From assembly GCA_016199985.1 (NCBI GenBank), contig JACQFQ010000060.1:1-46159 (forward strand): a stretch of 46,159 nt of DNA, read 5' to 3'. The stretch is from Verrucomicrobiota bacterium. GTDB lineage: Bacteria; Verrucomicrobiota; Verrucomicrobiia; Limisphaerales; UBA11320. The translations under genes were made by a program, and so were the position numbers. The notes beneath the pieces were generated by a model. It had not been told where the DNA came from and made no database searches. It was given only the letters and a program-made list of their open reading frames with translations. Of this stretch, positions 26,161 through 35,646 are shown piece after piece (position 1 is the first letter of the stretch; every line of letters begins with the position of its first letter).

Positions 26161-29007
26161 ATGGATTCCCGGTTGCGCCGCCAATTACTCGCGGTTCCGC
26201 TCGCGCTCTGGCTGAGCTTCGGCTCGGCCCAAGCCGATTCGACGCCCGGTTCCCCTCTGCTTCGAAAGCCCGCCACGAACCACTGGGCCTTCAAATCTCC
26301 CCTGCGCTCCCAGCCGCCGCGGACGCGGGAGAGCGGGTGGATTCGCTCGCCCATCGATGCCTTCGCCGTCGCGAGATTGGAAAAGGAGGGATGGCGCCCG
26401 TCGCCCGAGGCGGACCGACTCACGCTCATTCGCCGGCTGTCGATCGACCTGACCGGACTTCCCCCCACCCTGGATGAGATTGACGCCTTCGTCAGCGACC
26501 CCGCGCGCGACGCCTGTGAGCGCCAGGTCGAGCGCCTGCTCAGCTCTCCCCACTACGGCGAGCGATGGGGCCGCCATTGGCTCGACGCCGCTCGCTACGC
26601 CGATTCCAACGGCTTCGAAAAAGACCGCGCGCGAGAGATGTGGCACTATCGCGACTGGGTCATTCAAAGCCTCAACTCCGATCTCCCCTACGACGCCTTC
26701 CTCACCCACCAGCTCGCCGGCGATCTCCTGCCCAACGCCACCCAGGATCAGCTCATCGCCACCGGCTTCCTTCGCAACTCGATGATCAATGAGGAAGGCG
26801 CCATCGACCCCGAGCAGTTTCGCATGGACGCGATGTTCGATCGGATGGACTGCCTGGGCAAGGCGGTGCTCGGACTCACCGTCCAGTGCGCGCAATGCCA
26901 CGATCACAAGTACGATCCCTTCTCCCAGGAGGATTACTACCGCCTCTTCGCTTTTCTGAACGACGTGGATGAATACACCGCTCCGATCTACTCCCAGGCC
27001 GAGCTGCTCAAGCGCGATAGCGTGCATGAGCAGCTGCGCCGCCTGGACGAGGAGACACAACGCGCGCTTCCCGACTGGCGCGAGCGACTGGCGCTCTGGG
27101 AAAACCGGGTGAGGAATGATCAGCCCGAGTGGACGACGCCCGAGCTTGTGGAATACGGCGACCCGGGCGGGCTCTCCAAGCTGCAGCCCCAAAAGAACGG
27201 CGTGCTGCTCGCCGGAGGTCATAGGTTTGCCGGCGGCGCCTGGCGGATCCGGGCGCGCACGACAATAACGAACATTGCCGCCGTTCGTCTCGAGGCGTTC
27301 GCCAACGCCAACCTTCCCTTCAATGGCCCGGGGCGATCCGGCAATGGCATGTTCGCTCTCCGGGAGTTTCAATTGAAGATCGCGCCGGTGAAGACAACCA
27401 ACGCGCCGGTGGACGTCCGATTCGCCTCCGCAACGGCCGATTTCGAAACATCGCAATCCCCCGGAGGGCCGGTGGCCAAGGACAAGGATTACTACGGGCC
27501 GGTTCGATTCGCGATTGATGGGAATGATCGAACCGCGTGGACGATCGACGCCGGCCCCGGGCGCCGCAACACCGACCGCAAGGCGGTGTTCCTCGCGTCG
27601 ACGAACTTTGGCTTCGTCGAAGGGACCGAGCTCACCTTCACCCTGACATGTCACGACGAGATCGCCTGCTTCCGCATCTCCCTCTCCACCGCGACGAACG
27701 CCGTGGCCGATCCGCTCCCCCGCGTCGTTCGCGAGACACTGGCAACGCCCGCGGAGCGGCGGACGCCCGAGCAACAAACCGCGCTCTTCCAGGCGTGGCG
27801 GGCTTCGGAGAAGGGGCTGGAGCCGCAAAGGCTGAAGGAAGAGGCGATCTGGAAGCAGCATCCGGAGCCCAGCGGCACGACCCTTGCGCTGCAAGCGCGA
27901 CGCGACACGCGGCCGACATCTATTCTCAAGCGAGGCGACTGGCTGAAGCCTGACCGCGCCGTGCGGCCAGGAGTCCCGGGATTCCTGCGGCCGCCGTTGG
28001 CGGACGCCCAGCCCTCACGGCTGTCATTGGCGCAATGGCTGGTCGACAAACGATCGCCCACCACCGCGCGTGTGTTCGTGAACCGCGTCTGGCAGGCGTA
28101 CTTCGGCGCCGGCCTCGTCGCCACGCCGGAGGATTTCGGCGTTCAGGGCGACGCGCCCAGCCACCCCGAACTCCTGGACTGGCTCGCCTGCGAATTCATG
28201 ACACCGGAGCTCGAGAACCCGGGGAGGACCGGCGGCGCGCCCGCAGCATGGTCGATCAAGCATCTCCACCGGCTGATTGTTCACAGCAGTGTGTATCGAC
28301 AGCGCAGCGCGATCGCTCCCGACGCCTATGAGCGCGATCCCTACAACCGGCTTCTGGCCCGCGGCGCGCGTTTTCGCGTCGAAGGGGAAACGGTCCGCGA
28401 CATCGCGCTCGCGGCCAGCGGCCTGCTCGACCCGCGCGTCGGAGGAGCGTCCGTCTTCGCGCCCGCGCCGGCGTTTCTCTTCGTGCCCCCCACCAGCTTT
28501 GAGCCCTTCCCCTGGCAGGACGCGGCCGGGTCGGATCGCTATCGTCGCGCGCTCTACACTTTCCGTCGCCGATCAACCCCCTACCCGATGCTTCAGAACT
28601 TCGACGCCCCCAACGGCGACGCCGCGTGCGTGCGCCGGGCGCGATCCAACACCCCGCTTCAGGCGCTCACGTCGCTGAACGAAACGCTGTTCGTGGAGTG
28701 CGCCCAGGCGCTCGCCTTGCGCGTTCTTTCGGAAGCACCCGCCGCGGACGCCGATCGGGTCCGACTCGCGTTTCGACATGCGGTGGGCCGGCCCCCGACC
28801 GAGCGGGAGCAGCAACATCTCGCGGGCCTTCTTGAACGGGAGCAGCGTCATATTGGCGAAGGCTGGATCAGCGCGAACGAGCTCGCCACCGGCGCCCACT
28901 CCCTGCCCAAAAGCCTCCCCCCGGGCGTCACCCCAACGCAGCTCGCCGCCTACACGGTGCTCTCGCGCGTGCTGCTGAACCTCGATGAAACGATCACCAA
29001 GGAATAG
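26161..29007 (+). CDS. DUF1549/DUF1553 (PSCyt2/PSD1) secreted protein
   Basis: 948 residues from ATG 26161, followed by a signal peptide (LLAVPLALWLSFGSAQA). DUF1549 (about 55-260) contains 'YGERWGRHWLDAARYADSNG' and the heme-type motif CAQCH in 'TVQCAQCHDHKYDPFSQEDYY'. A middle insert (about 340-530) resembles a discoidin-like binding domain. DUF1553 (about 620-920) has 'ARVFVNRVWQAYFGAGLV', 'RRARSNTPLQALTSLNE' and 'FRHAVGRPPTEREQ'. The N-terminal PSCyt1 cytochrome domain common in Planctomycetes relatives is absent. It lies 3 nt upstream of the DUF1501 gene, the usual pairing. A polymer-degrading role is often proposed but unproven. Confidence 0.9.
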   Translation: MDSRLRRQLLAVPLALWLSFGSAQADSTPGSPLLRKPATNHWAFKSPLRSQPPRTRESGWIRSPIDAFAVARLEKEGWRPSPEADRLTLIRRLSIDLTGLPPTLDEIDAFVSDPARDACERQVERLLSSPHYGERWGRHWLDAARYADSNGFEKDRAREMWHYRDWVIQSLNSDLPYDAFLTHQLAGDLLPNATQDQLIATGFLRNSMINEEGAIDPEQFRMDAMFDRMDCLGKAVLGLTVQCAQCHDHKYDPFSQEDYYRLFAFLNDVDEYTAPIYSQAELLKRDSVHEQLRRLDEETQRALPDWRERLALWENRVRNDQPEWTTPELVEYGDPGGLSKLQPQKNGVLLAGGHRFAGGAWRIRARTTITNIAAVRLEAFANANLPFNGPGRSGNGMFALREFQLKIAPVKTTNAPVDVRFASATADFETSQSPGGPVAKDKDYYGPVRFAIDGNDRTAWTIDAGPGRRNTDRKAVFLASTNFGFVEGTELTFTLTCHDEIACFRISLSTATNAVADPLPRVVRETLATPAERRTPEQQTALFQAWRASEKGLEPQRLKEEAIWKQHPEPSGTTLALQARRDTRPTSILKRGDWLKPDRAVRPGVPGFLRPPLADAQPSRLSLAQWLVDKRSPTTARVFVNRVWQAYFGAGLVATPEDFGVQGDAPSHPELLDWLACEFMTPELENPGRTGGAPAAWSIKHLHRLIVHSSVYRQRSAIAPDAYERDPYNRLLARGARFRVEGETVRDIALAASGLLDPRVGGASVFAPAPAFLFVPPTSFEPFPWQDAAGSDRYRRALYTFRRRSTPYPMLQNFDAPNGDAACVRRARSNTPLQALTSLNETLFVECAQALALRVLSEAPAADADRVRLAFRHAVGRPPTEREQQHLAGLLEREQRHIGEGWISANELATGAHSLPKSLPPGVTPTQLAAYTVLSRVLLNLDETITKE

Positions 29008-29010
29008 CCC

Positions 29011-30444
<1,434 letters not shown>

Positions 30445-30447
30445 AGC

Positions 30448-31902
30448 ATGCGCTTGTCAATTCACGTCCTCCTTCGCTCGACATGTTTGCTCGCGCTGGC
30501 AACGGTGGCCGCGGTGGCCGCGAAGGCCGCCGAGCCCATCGATGTCTCCGTATGGCGAACCACCGCTGATCTGAGCAAACGGCTCACCGCTGAAGCGCCG
30601 TTGCGCATGGCCGAGTCGGAGCCTCAGGGCGCGGTGATCGAGGTGGACGCCTCGCTGCGGTTTCAAAAGCTCCTCGGACTGGGTTCCTCGCTCGAGGCGA
30701 CAACTTGTTCCAACCTGTGGCGGATGACTCCCCGGGAACGAGGCCGGGTGCTGGACGCTCTCGTCGACCCGGATCGCGGCATCGGGATGAACTTGATGCG
30801 GATCTGCATCGGCTCCTCGGACTTCACGGGGGATCCCTGGTATTCGTACGACGACCTGCCAGCGGGCGAGACAGATCCCGGCATGCAACGCTTCTCCATC
30901 GCCAAAGACCGCCGCTACATCCTGCCGGTGGTGAAAGAAGCGCGGAAAAAGAACGCCAAACTCCTTTTCTTCGCGTCGCCGTGGAGCCCTCCGGCCTGGA
31001 TGAAGTCTGGCGGGGTTCTTACAGGCGGATCATTGCTTCCCCAGCACTACGCGGCCTACGCGCTGTATCTGGCGCGTTTCATTGAAGCCTACCGTGACGA
31101 GGGGATTCCGCTGTACGCGATCACCGTTCAAAACGAGCCTGGGGTGGACAGGGCGAAGGCGAAGGATCCGAAGTGGCGCTACCCCTCATGCCGCTGGACG
31201 AGAGAACAGGAACGGGATTTTATCCGCGATCACCTGGGACCGCTGCTTCGCTATCGGGGGCTGGCGACGCGAATCTGGTGCTACGACCACAACTACAATG
31301 TCGAAGCCACGGACGAAGACCCCGGCATCGGCCATCCGCGGCTGATCCTCTCGGATCCGCGCGCCGCGACATTCGTCGATGGAGTCGGCTTCCATGAATA
31401 TCAGGGCCAGCCGGAAGGCATGACCCAATTCCATCGTGAGTTCCCCTCCACGCCGATCCACTTCACCGAAGGCTCCGTCTTTGGCGTCGGGGGCGCCGCG
31501 GAGCTCGTGGCGCGACTGCGCAACTGGGCGTCGAGCTACAACGCATGGGTAAGCATGTTGGATGAGCAGGGCCGTCCCAACAACGGCCCCTTCCCCGCAA
31601 CCAGCGCGATCGTTCGCCTCCATTCCGAAAACCTGCGGGCTGAATACCTGCTGGAGTATTACGCTTACGGGCACTTCATGAAGTTCCTCCAACGGGGAGC
31701 GGTGCGGGTTTCCAGCGAAGGTCCAGTCCGCGGCCTTTCGCACGTGGCCTTTCGCAATCCCGATGGGAACGTTGTCTTCGTCGCGGTGAACCCGGGCAAG
31801 GACGCCGTCAGATTCTCGGTCAGAACGAATCGCCGGACGACCCCCGTCGCCATGCCCCCCGAATCGCTCGTTACGCTGCGCTGGCGCGAGTCAAAGCCCT
31901 AG
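30448..31902 (+). CDS. Glycoside hydrolase family 30 enzyme (glucosylceramidase-like)
   Basis: 484 residues with a signal peptide (CLLALATVAAVAAKAA). The (beta/alpha)8 domain shows 'MNLMRICIGSSDFT', 'LLFFASPWSPPAWMKS', the acid/base E230 in 'YAITVQNEP' and the nucleophile E341 in 'IHFTEGS'. A small beta-sandwich (about 400-484, 'NVVFVAVNPGKDAVRFSV') closes the protein. GH30 enzymes cleave beta-glucosyl, beta-xylosyl or related linkages. Its place after DUF1501 suggests that the operon handles a glycan outside the cell; the substrate is not known. Confidence 0.92.
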   Translation: MRLSIHVLLRSTCLLALATVAAVAAKAAEPIDVSVWRTTADLSKRLTAEAPLRMAESEPQGAVIEVDASLRFQKLLGLGSSLEATTCSNLWRMTPRERGRVLDALVDPDRGIGMNLMRICIGSSDFTGDPWYSYDDLPAGETDPGMQRFSIAKDRRYILPVVKEARKKNAKLLFFASPWSPPAWMKSGGVLTGGSLLPQHYAAYALYLARFIEAYRDEGIPLYAITVQNEPGVDRAKAKDPKWRYPSCRWTREQERDFIRDHLGPLLRYRGLATRIWCYDHNYNVEATDEDPGIGHPRLILSDPRAATFVDGVGFHEYQGQPEGMTQFHREFPSTPIHFTEGSVFGVGGAAELVARLRNWASSYNAWVSMLDEQGRPNNGPFPATSAIVRLHSENLRAEYLLEYYAYGHFMKFLQRGAVRVSSEGPVRGLSHVAFRNPDGNVVFVAVNPGKDAVRFSVRTNRRTTPVAMPPESLVTLRWRESKP

Positions 31903-32005
31903 CAGGCTGTTGTCCGAAACGTCCCGCCGAGATGGATTCACCAGAGGCCATGAAGCCGCATGTTCTGGGCGTATCCGCTGCAGCGTAAGGATCGCCGCCG
32001 AGTCC
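31903..32005. other. Convergent gap between chromosome operon and first minus-strand small gene
   Basis: No attC arm, terminator or gene is visible. The gap separates the GH30 operon from the small minus-strand genes. Confidence 0.4.
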
Positions 32006-32389
32006 CTATCCCCGTTTCTCCTCCATGAGGCCGATCAAGTTGCCGTCGGGATCCCGCACGAAAGCCCCCCACAACTCATGGTCGGGCATCTTCGCTGTGA
32101 GCTGCGGCGCGCGCTCGTTCCTGGCGCCGCGCCCCACGATCGCGGCGTGCGCGGCGACGATGTCTTTCACGGTGAAATAAAGTATGGAGTTGTGGCCGAC
32201 GGTTCCCGCGCCCTGCGGCGTGCTCAGCATGATGCGCACGCCCCCGGCCGCGAGAAACGCCAGCTGAGGCGAGGGGCTGAAAAGGAAACTCAGGCCCAGG
32301 ACATCGCGATAGAACGGCAACGCGGTGGAGACGTCGCTGACGGTGAGGGCAATCTGTCGGATCTCGGAGAGTTTGTGTTGATCGCTCAT
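32006..32389 (-). CDS. VOC-superfamily (glyoxalase/bleomycin resistance-like) protein
   Basis: 127 residues from ATG 32389. One VOC domain: 'IALTVSDVSTALPFYRDVLGL' at the N-terminus, 'ILYFTVKDIVAAHAAIV' mid-domain and 'WGAFVRDPDGNLIGLMEEK' at the end, with the usual metal-ligand glutamate region. Such proteins act as homodimers, as lyases, dioxygenases or drug binders; the substrate is unknown. It is the kind of gene often found in integron cassettes, but I see no attC site on either side, so I treat it as chromosomal. Confidence 0.85.
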   Translation of the reverse strand: MSDQHKLSEIRQIALTVSDVSTALPFYRDVLGLSFLFSPSPQLAFLAAGGVRIMLSTPQGAGTVGHNSILYFTVKDIVAAHAAIVGRGARNERAPQLTAKMPDHELWGAFVRDPDGNLIGLMEEKRG

Positions 32390-32545
32390 GGTCGTCTGGT
32401 GGTTCGATGGCATGTAACTCCCCCGCCTGGACTGGGCAAGATGAAAACCGCGCCACCAACCCGCCTCGCAGGGTCTTGCTTTCTCTGCGCCTTCTGCGTC
32501 CCTGGGCGCACATGTCCCCGCTCAACCCGTCTCGCTCGCGTTCAT

Positions 32546-33097
32546 CTAGATCGCCGCTTGAGGAGGGCTGATGCTCTTACTATAGAACCCGGAACGATCG
32601 AAGCAGCAAACGCGTCGCTTTCCTGCGGCGAGCATCGCGCAGGCATTGACGATCCGACGCGCGCGAGTCTCCATCCGCTTGGCGGAGGTGATCCATTGGA
32701 TCCAATCTCGGCGCGCGATGGGCGTGATGTCCGTCCACAAGGCCCGGGCCTTCGGCGCGGCCGCGAGAGCCTTCCGGAGATCTGCCGGCGCTTTGGGTTC
32801 AGGTTCCTCTCCCGCCGGCGCGATCTCCAGTGTGACAATGTCGCCTGGGTCCGCGCCCGCGGCCTCGCGCATCTTCCGGTTCACTCGGAGCCAATGGCCT
32901 CGTTGACCGTCTGGCTCGAGCGTGGCTCGAAAGGGGAAGCCATTGATGGCGCCTTCGACCGACGTCATGCCACGCGAGGGCAGCTTGGCGCTGGCGTTCC
33001 TAGGCAAGGTGATAAAGGTCCAAGAGCCGCCCTTGGTGGTCGCTGCCGGCTGGCGGAGCTTCGCTCTGAAACGGATTTTAGAGGCGGTTTTGGTCAT
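32546..33097 (-). CDS. DUF1905/YdeI-like protein (bacteriocin-protection type)
   Basis: 183 residues. The N-terminal half is a DUF1905 beta-barrel ('GGSWTFITLPRNASAKLPSRGMTSVEGAINGFPF', 'GHWLRVNRKMREAAGADPGDIVTLEI'). The C-terminal part ('LRKALAAAPKARALWTDITPIARRDWIQWITSAKRMETRARRI') matches the YdeI/OmpD-associated helical domain. Relatives have been linked to bacteriocin or peptide resistance, but the biochemical role is open. It is the last minus-strand gene before the cassette region; no attC site flanks it on the left. Confidence 0.85.
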   Translation of the reverse strand: MTKTASKIRFRAKLRQPAATTKGGSWTFITLPRNASAKLPSRGMTSVEGAINGFPFRATLEPDGQRGHWLRVNRKMREAAGADPGDIVTLEIAPAGEEPEPKAPADLRKALAAAPKARALWTDITPIARRDWIQWITSAKRMETRARRIVNACAMLAAGKRRVCCFDRSGFYSKSISPPQAAI

Positions 33098-33210
33098 CTT
33101 TAGTAGTCAGGGCTGATAGTCATTTTTTAGGCGGGCCATGAGGCCGCCTGGCGGTTCAGGTAGTTAATCCCTTTCATCGTGCGCAGCGGACGGATGAACG
33201 GCGCGAATGA

Positions 33211-33828
33211 TTATGACTTCCAGTCTGGATACGTTGCTCTGACCCGCTTGGAAACGCGAAAGTATGAGTACCAAATAACAAGGGCAAAGACGCTCTGCGC
33301 GAGTCCGAGAAGGATGCGCGTCTCGGGGTCGTCCACATGCATGCCGGAGAACAATGCGAACTGACAAGGCGTCGAAATGACCGCCCAGATGAAAGCCATA
33401 ATCAACCAGCGTCGTGCGGCCTGCACAGCGCGGGGCTGAAGATCGCGGAGACGGAGGCCAACGGCGATTCCGGTAAGGGCGATAACGCTCGCGCCGGCGG
33501 TCGCAACGAGCGCCCAGACCATCATCTTCAGCGTATGCTTACGATACGCGAGGGAGATGAGAATGTACGTGAGAGCAGTAACGATGGGCCCGAGATAAAT
33601 GCGCATGACGACGAAAAAACGCAACCAACCCGCAACCCCCCGCAATCCAGCGGATGACTGGCTCTGAGTCTCCTCGACAGGAGCTCCCGCGTTCATCTGT
33701 TCCGCTGTGGGCGGAGGCCGCGTACTGCGGCGCGGCGCAAAAAGCATGAGTCCAAGCAAGGCGGCAACTCCGAGGGCGAGCTGAATCACCGTCCCGCCAT
33801 TGAAATCAAACGCAAGCATGGGATGCAT
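33211..33828 (-). CDS. DUF2569 membrane protein, probably the terminal cassette
   Basis: 205 residues from ATG 33828. After a short N-terminal helix, a DUF2569 domain holds four membrane segments (for example 'GVAGWLRFFVVMRIYLGPIVTALTYILISL' and 'RRWLIMAFIWAVISTPCQFAL') and the family-typical end 'WYSYFRVSKRVRATYPDWKS'. DUF2569 proteins have no known function. A degenerate attC-like site lies 44 nt upstream (33872-33974), so this is probably the last cassette of the array. No site is clear after its stop codon. Confidence 0.8.
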   Translation of the reverse strand: MHPMLAFDFNGGTVIQLALGVAALLGLMLFAPRRSTRPPPTAEQMNAGAPVEETQSQSSAGLRGVAGWLRFFVVMRIYLGPIVTALTYILISLAYRKHTLKMMVWALVATAGASVIALTGIAVGLRLRDLQPRAVQAARRWLIMAFIWAVISTPCQFALFSGMHVDDPETRILLGLAQSVFALVIWYSYFRVSKRVRATYPDWKS

Positions 33829-33871
33829 AACTAGAGTCGGTTCTGTTGTTGGCGCGACCGTGACGCACACC

Positions 33872-33974
33872 GCCTAGAACGTCCAAAGGGCAAGCGGCGG
33901 CGGCCAAGAGGGACTCCGATTGCACAACCAGGACGTGATGCCGCCGTTTGCCGCGGCACATTGTGAGGTTGCGG
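33872..33974 (-). repeat. Degenerate attC-like site 1
   Basis: The inner arm GGGCAAGCGGCGGC (33888-33901) pairs with GCCGCCGTTTGCC (33940-33952). The outer boxes are poor (GCCTAGAAC on the left, GTTGCGG at 33968 on the right). The segment ATGCCGCCGTT also occurs in site 13 (43108-43118). I take it as a decayed attC. Confidence 0.45.
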
Positions 33975-33979
33975 ATCTT

Positions 33980-34447
33980 TCATTGGCTTCGCTCATACTG
34001 ACGAACGAACTGTTCGATGGCTCCGAATGGGCCGAAGTCAGTCTTGCGTGCCGTGACCACGACCACAGGCTGGTCGGATTTGGCGTCTCGCACGCTGCGC
34101 TCGACTCCAGGAAAACGCGCGTGGAACGCCACGAAGAAGTCCCACTCGGCGCCTTTGGCGGCGAGAGTGCGCCCCATCCGCAACTCCCGAGTCTCGATGT
34201 AACCTGCCTCCAGCAGCGCGGCCCTGCGCTCCCGCCAAAGCCGTGCCGCGGGATGCTCAGATGCCATCTCGGCGGCTACCGGATAGGTATTGGTCATGTC
34301 TTGATACTGCGCCTCCATCGCCGCGGCCTTCTCGAACATAGGTCCAAAAGCCGAATCGATGCGCCGCGCCAAGCGCGGAAGGAACACGATACCCAACACA
34401 ACCGCGGCTATTCCCGCGAGAATCACTTTTGTCTTGGCGCGGCGCAT
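33980..34447 (-). CDS. Hypothetical protein with N-terminal membrane anchor
   Basis: 155 residues. One N-terminal membrane segment (KVILAGIAAVVLGIVFLPRLA) is followed by a soluble region with 'MEAQYQDMTNTYPVAAEMASEHPAARLWRERRAALLEAGYIETREL' and 'WDFFVAFHARFPGVERSV'. No family is recognised. It starts 24 nt after the stop of the 62-codon gene upstream with no attC in between, so it belongs to a three-gene cassette. The stop lies 6 nt from the degenerate site 1. Confidence 0.7.
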   Translation of the reverse strand: MRRAKTKVILAGIAAVVLGIVFLPRLARRIDSAFGPMFEKAAAMEAQYQDMTNTYPVAAEMASEHPAARLWRERRAALLEAGYIETRELRMGRTLAAKGAEWDFFVAFHARFPGVERSVRDAKSDQPVVVVTARKTDFGPFGAIEQFVRQYERSQ

Positions 34448-34471
34448 AGTTAGCCTCTGAGCATACAATCG

Positions 34472-34660
34472 TTAACTGATCCCTGTCATGGTGAGAAGAG
34501 GAAGGATGCGCGGCATGCCATTGTCCCCGAGGACAACAACCGCAGTGCGTCCACGAGCGATCTTGTGGCGCGCATTGACCTCGTAACACTCCCCGTCCGT
34601 CATCCTGATCGCGAAGGGGACGCCCTTGTTGATCGCTGTTTGAATCTGCTCGTTTGTCAT
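34472..34660 (-). CDS. Small hypothetical protein (62 aa)
   Basis: 62 residues: 'MTNEQIQTAINKGVPFAI', then a beta-rich region with 'MTDGECYEVNARHKIARGRTAVVVLGDNGMPRILPLLTM'. The layout (short helix, then a small five-stranded region) is common among small cassette-type hypothetical proteins; the function is unknown. Its ATG overlaps the stop of the upstream gene (ATGA), which shows translational coupling. Confidence 0.75.
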   Translation of the reverse strand: MTNEQIQTAINKGVPFAIRMTDGECYEVNARHKIARGRTAVVVLGDNGMPRILPLLTMTGIS

Positions 34661-34995
34661 GTGAACATCATCACTACTCCGACCATCACGACGACAATCA
34701 GGAAACCGGCAACCAGCACGATGAGGGTCCCGACGACGCCGCGCTGCCATCCCTTAAGCGACATCCATGCGTCCGCCAACTGCTGATACGGTCGGCCGGT
34801 AATCAACTCACTCCCGCCGATGCACGCATACACAAACGGAATCGCCGCCGGAATGAGCATAAATGGATTGCCGGGCATGTAGCCGGCGAAAGCAAAAGCA
34901 ACGCAGACGCCCGCCATCAAGAGGCAGCCGAGAATACCCAGCGTGACTTTCTTCAGCGCTGCCTTCCGAAACACTGTTGATGGGGTGGTGTCCAT
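34657..34995 (-). CDS. Small membrane protein (112 aa)
   Basis: 112 residues with three hydrophobic segments: 'VTLGILGCLLMAGVCVAFAFAGYM', 'FMLIPAAIPFVYACIGG' and 'GVVGTLIVLVAGFLIVVVMVGVVM'. The mid-part 'IGGSELITGRPYQQLADAWMSLKGWQRG' is hydrophilic. No family is recognised. It is the first gene of a three-gene cassette, 34 nt below attC site 2, and overlaps the next gene by 4 nt (ATGA). Confidence 0.75.
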   Translation of the reverse strand: MDTTPSTVFRKAALKKVTLGILGCLLMAGVCVAFAFAGYMPGNPFMLIPAAIPFVYACIGGSELITGRPYQQLADAWMSLKGWQRGVVGTLIVLVAGFLIVVVMVGVVMMFT

Positions 34996-35029
34996 GTGCG
35001 TGATTCCGCCAGGTCGTAGCTCACACGCT

Positions 35030-35116
35030 CGCCAACTCAGTGAATCAGGCCGCTCACGTGTCCGCCGTAGCTCTCAGCGAAGGCGGAAGGCCGTTGGCTC
35101 GAGCGATTTGTTCGCC
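35030..35116 (-). repeat. attC site 2
   Basis: An 87-nt site between CGCCAAC (35030-35036) and GTTCGCC (35110-35116). The right arm GGCCGTTGGCTCGAGCGATTT matches the consensus arm of the array. The inner TCCGCC...GGCGGA hairpin (35061-35087) is shared with site 15. The stop of the upstream cassette gene lies 4 nt beyond it. Confidence 0.8.
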
Positions 35117-35120
35117 GACC

Positions 35121-35444
35121 TCACCGCGAGATCCGCTCCGAGCCATTCCAGATCAAATCGATCGCACGCGGAACCATGAAAATGATGGATGCCTTGCTGC
35201 CAAGCCGAACCACCGCGCGTTCCTTGACGAAGTACTCCCAACATGCGATCGCGTTGAAGGCAATCAAGAGCAGACCGAACAGGAGCGAAGGCCAGGGAGT
35301 ACCATCAAGCCTGAGCCCCAATGCCGATAGCCCGATCACCACGGCGCCGGTAAGCAGACCGATGAACAGGGACTGCAAAAGAAGGCTCAGCAGTCCGAAC
35401 ACGAGGCCCTCTATGATGTTTCCAATGCGCTTCAGAATTCTCAT
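35121..35444 (-). CDS. Small membrane protein (107 aa), single-gene cassette
   Basis: 107 residues from ATG 35444. Two to three membrane segments ('LVFGLLSLLLQSLFIGLLTGAVVIGLSALGL' and 'SLLFGLLLIAFNAIACWEYFV') are flanked by a basic N-terminus and a C-terminal 'RAIDLIWNGSERISR'. No family is recognised. The leader between the attC core and the ATG carries GGCCGCTTCGCA, also seen before two other cassette genes. It is enclosed by sites 2 and 3, so it is a one-gene cassette. Confidence 0.78.
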   Translation of the reverse strand: MRILKRIGNIIEGLVFGLLSLLLQSLFIGLLTGAVVIGLSALGLRLDGTPWPSLLFGLLLIAFNAIACWEYFVKERAVVRLGSKASIIFMVPRAIDLIWNGSERISR

Positions 35445-35456
35445 GGCGTGCGAAGC

Positions 35457-35584
35457 GGCCAACGACCCAAGGTTTAGGGCGTATCACGCCCTCAGCGACC
35501 GCCGCCGGAAACGGCCGGCCGGGTGCAACAGTCGCGGACAAATGACCTGAACCGTGCAACCGCCCAGCGGGGCGGTGGTTCGCT
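35457..35584 (-). repeat. attC site 3
   Basis: Outer boxes GGCCAAC (35457-35463) and GTTCGCT (35578-35584). CAGCGACCGCCGCC pairs with GGCGGTGGTTCGCTG. A 34-nt block (35467-35500), which contains the small palindrome AGGGCG/CGCCCT, is identical to 43040-43073 in site 13. Confidence 0.75.
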
Positions 35585-35646
35585 GCGGTCCTATGGTGAG
35601 ATCACAGTCTCTTTCTGCGACGCTCATTTTCTGGGCAAGAGCGACT

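Noticed and set aside
33123..33150. Hairpin with a T-run resembling a terminator
   Set aside because: The T-run precedes the stem on the plus strand and is an A-run after it on the minus strand, so it fits neither direction.
33098..33210. A possible last attC between the DUF2569 and DUF1905 genes
   Set aside because: There is a GGCGG/CCGCC hairpin and a weak GATTATG box, but no consensus arm, so the left array boundary stays uncertain.
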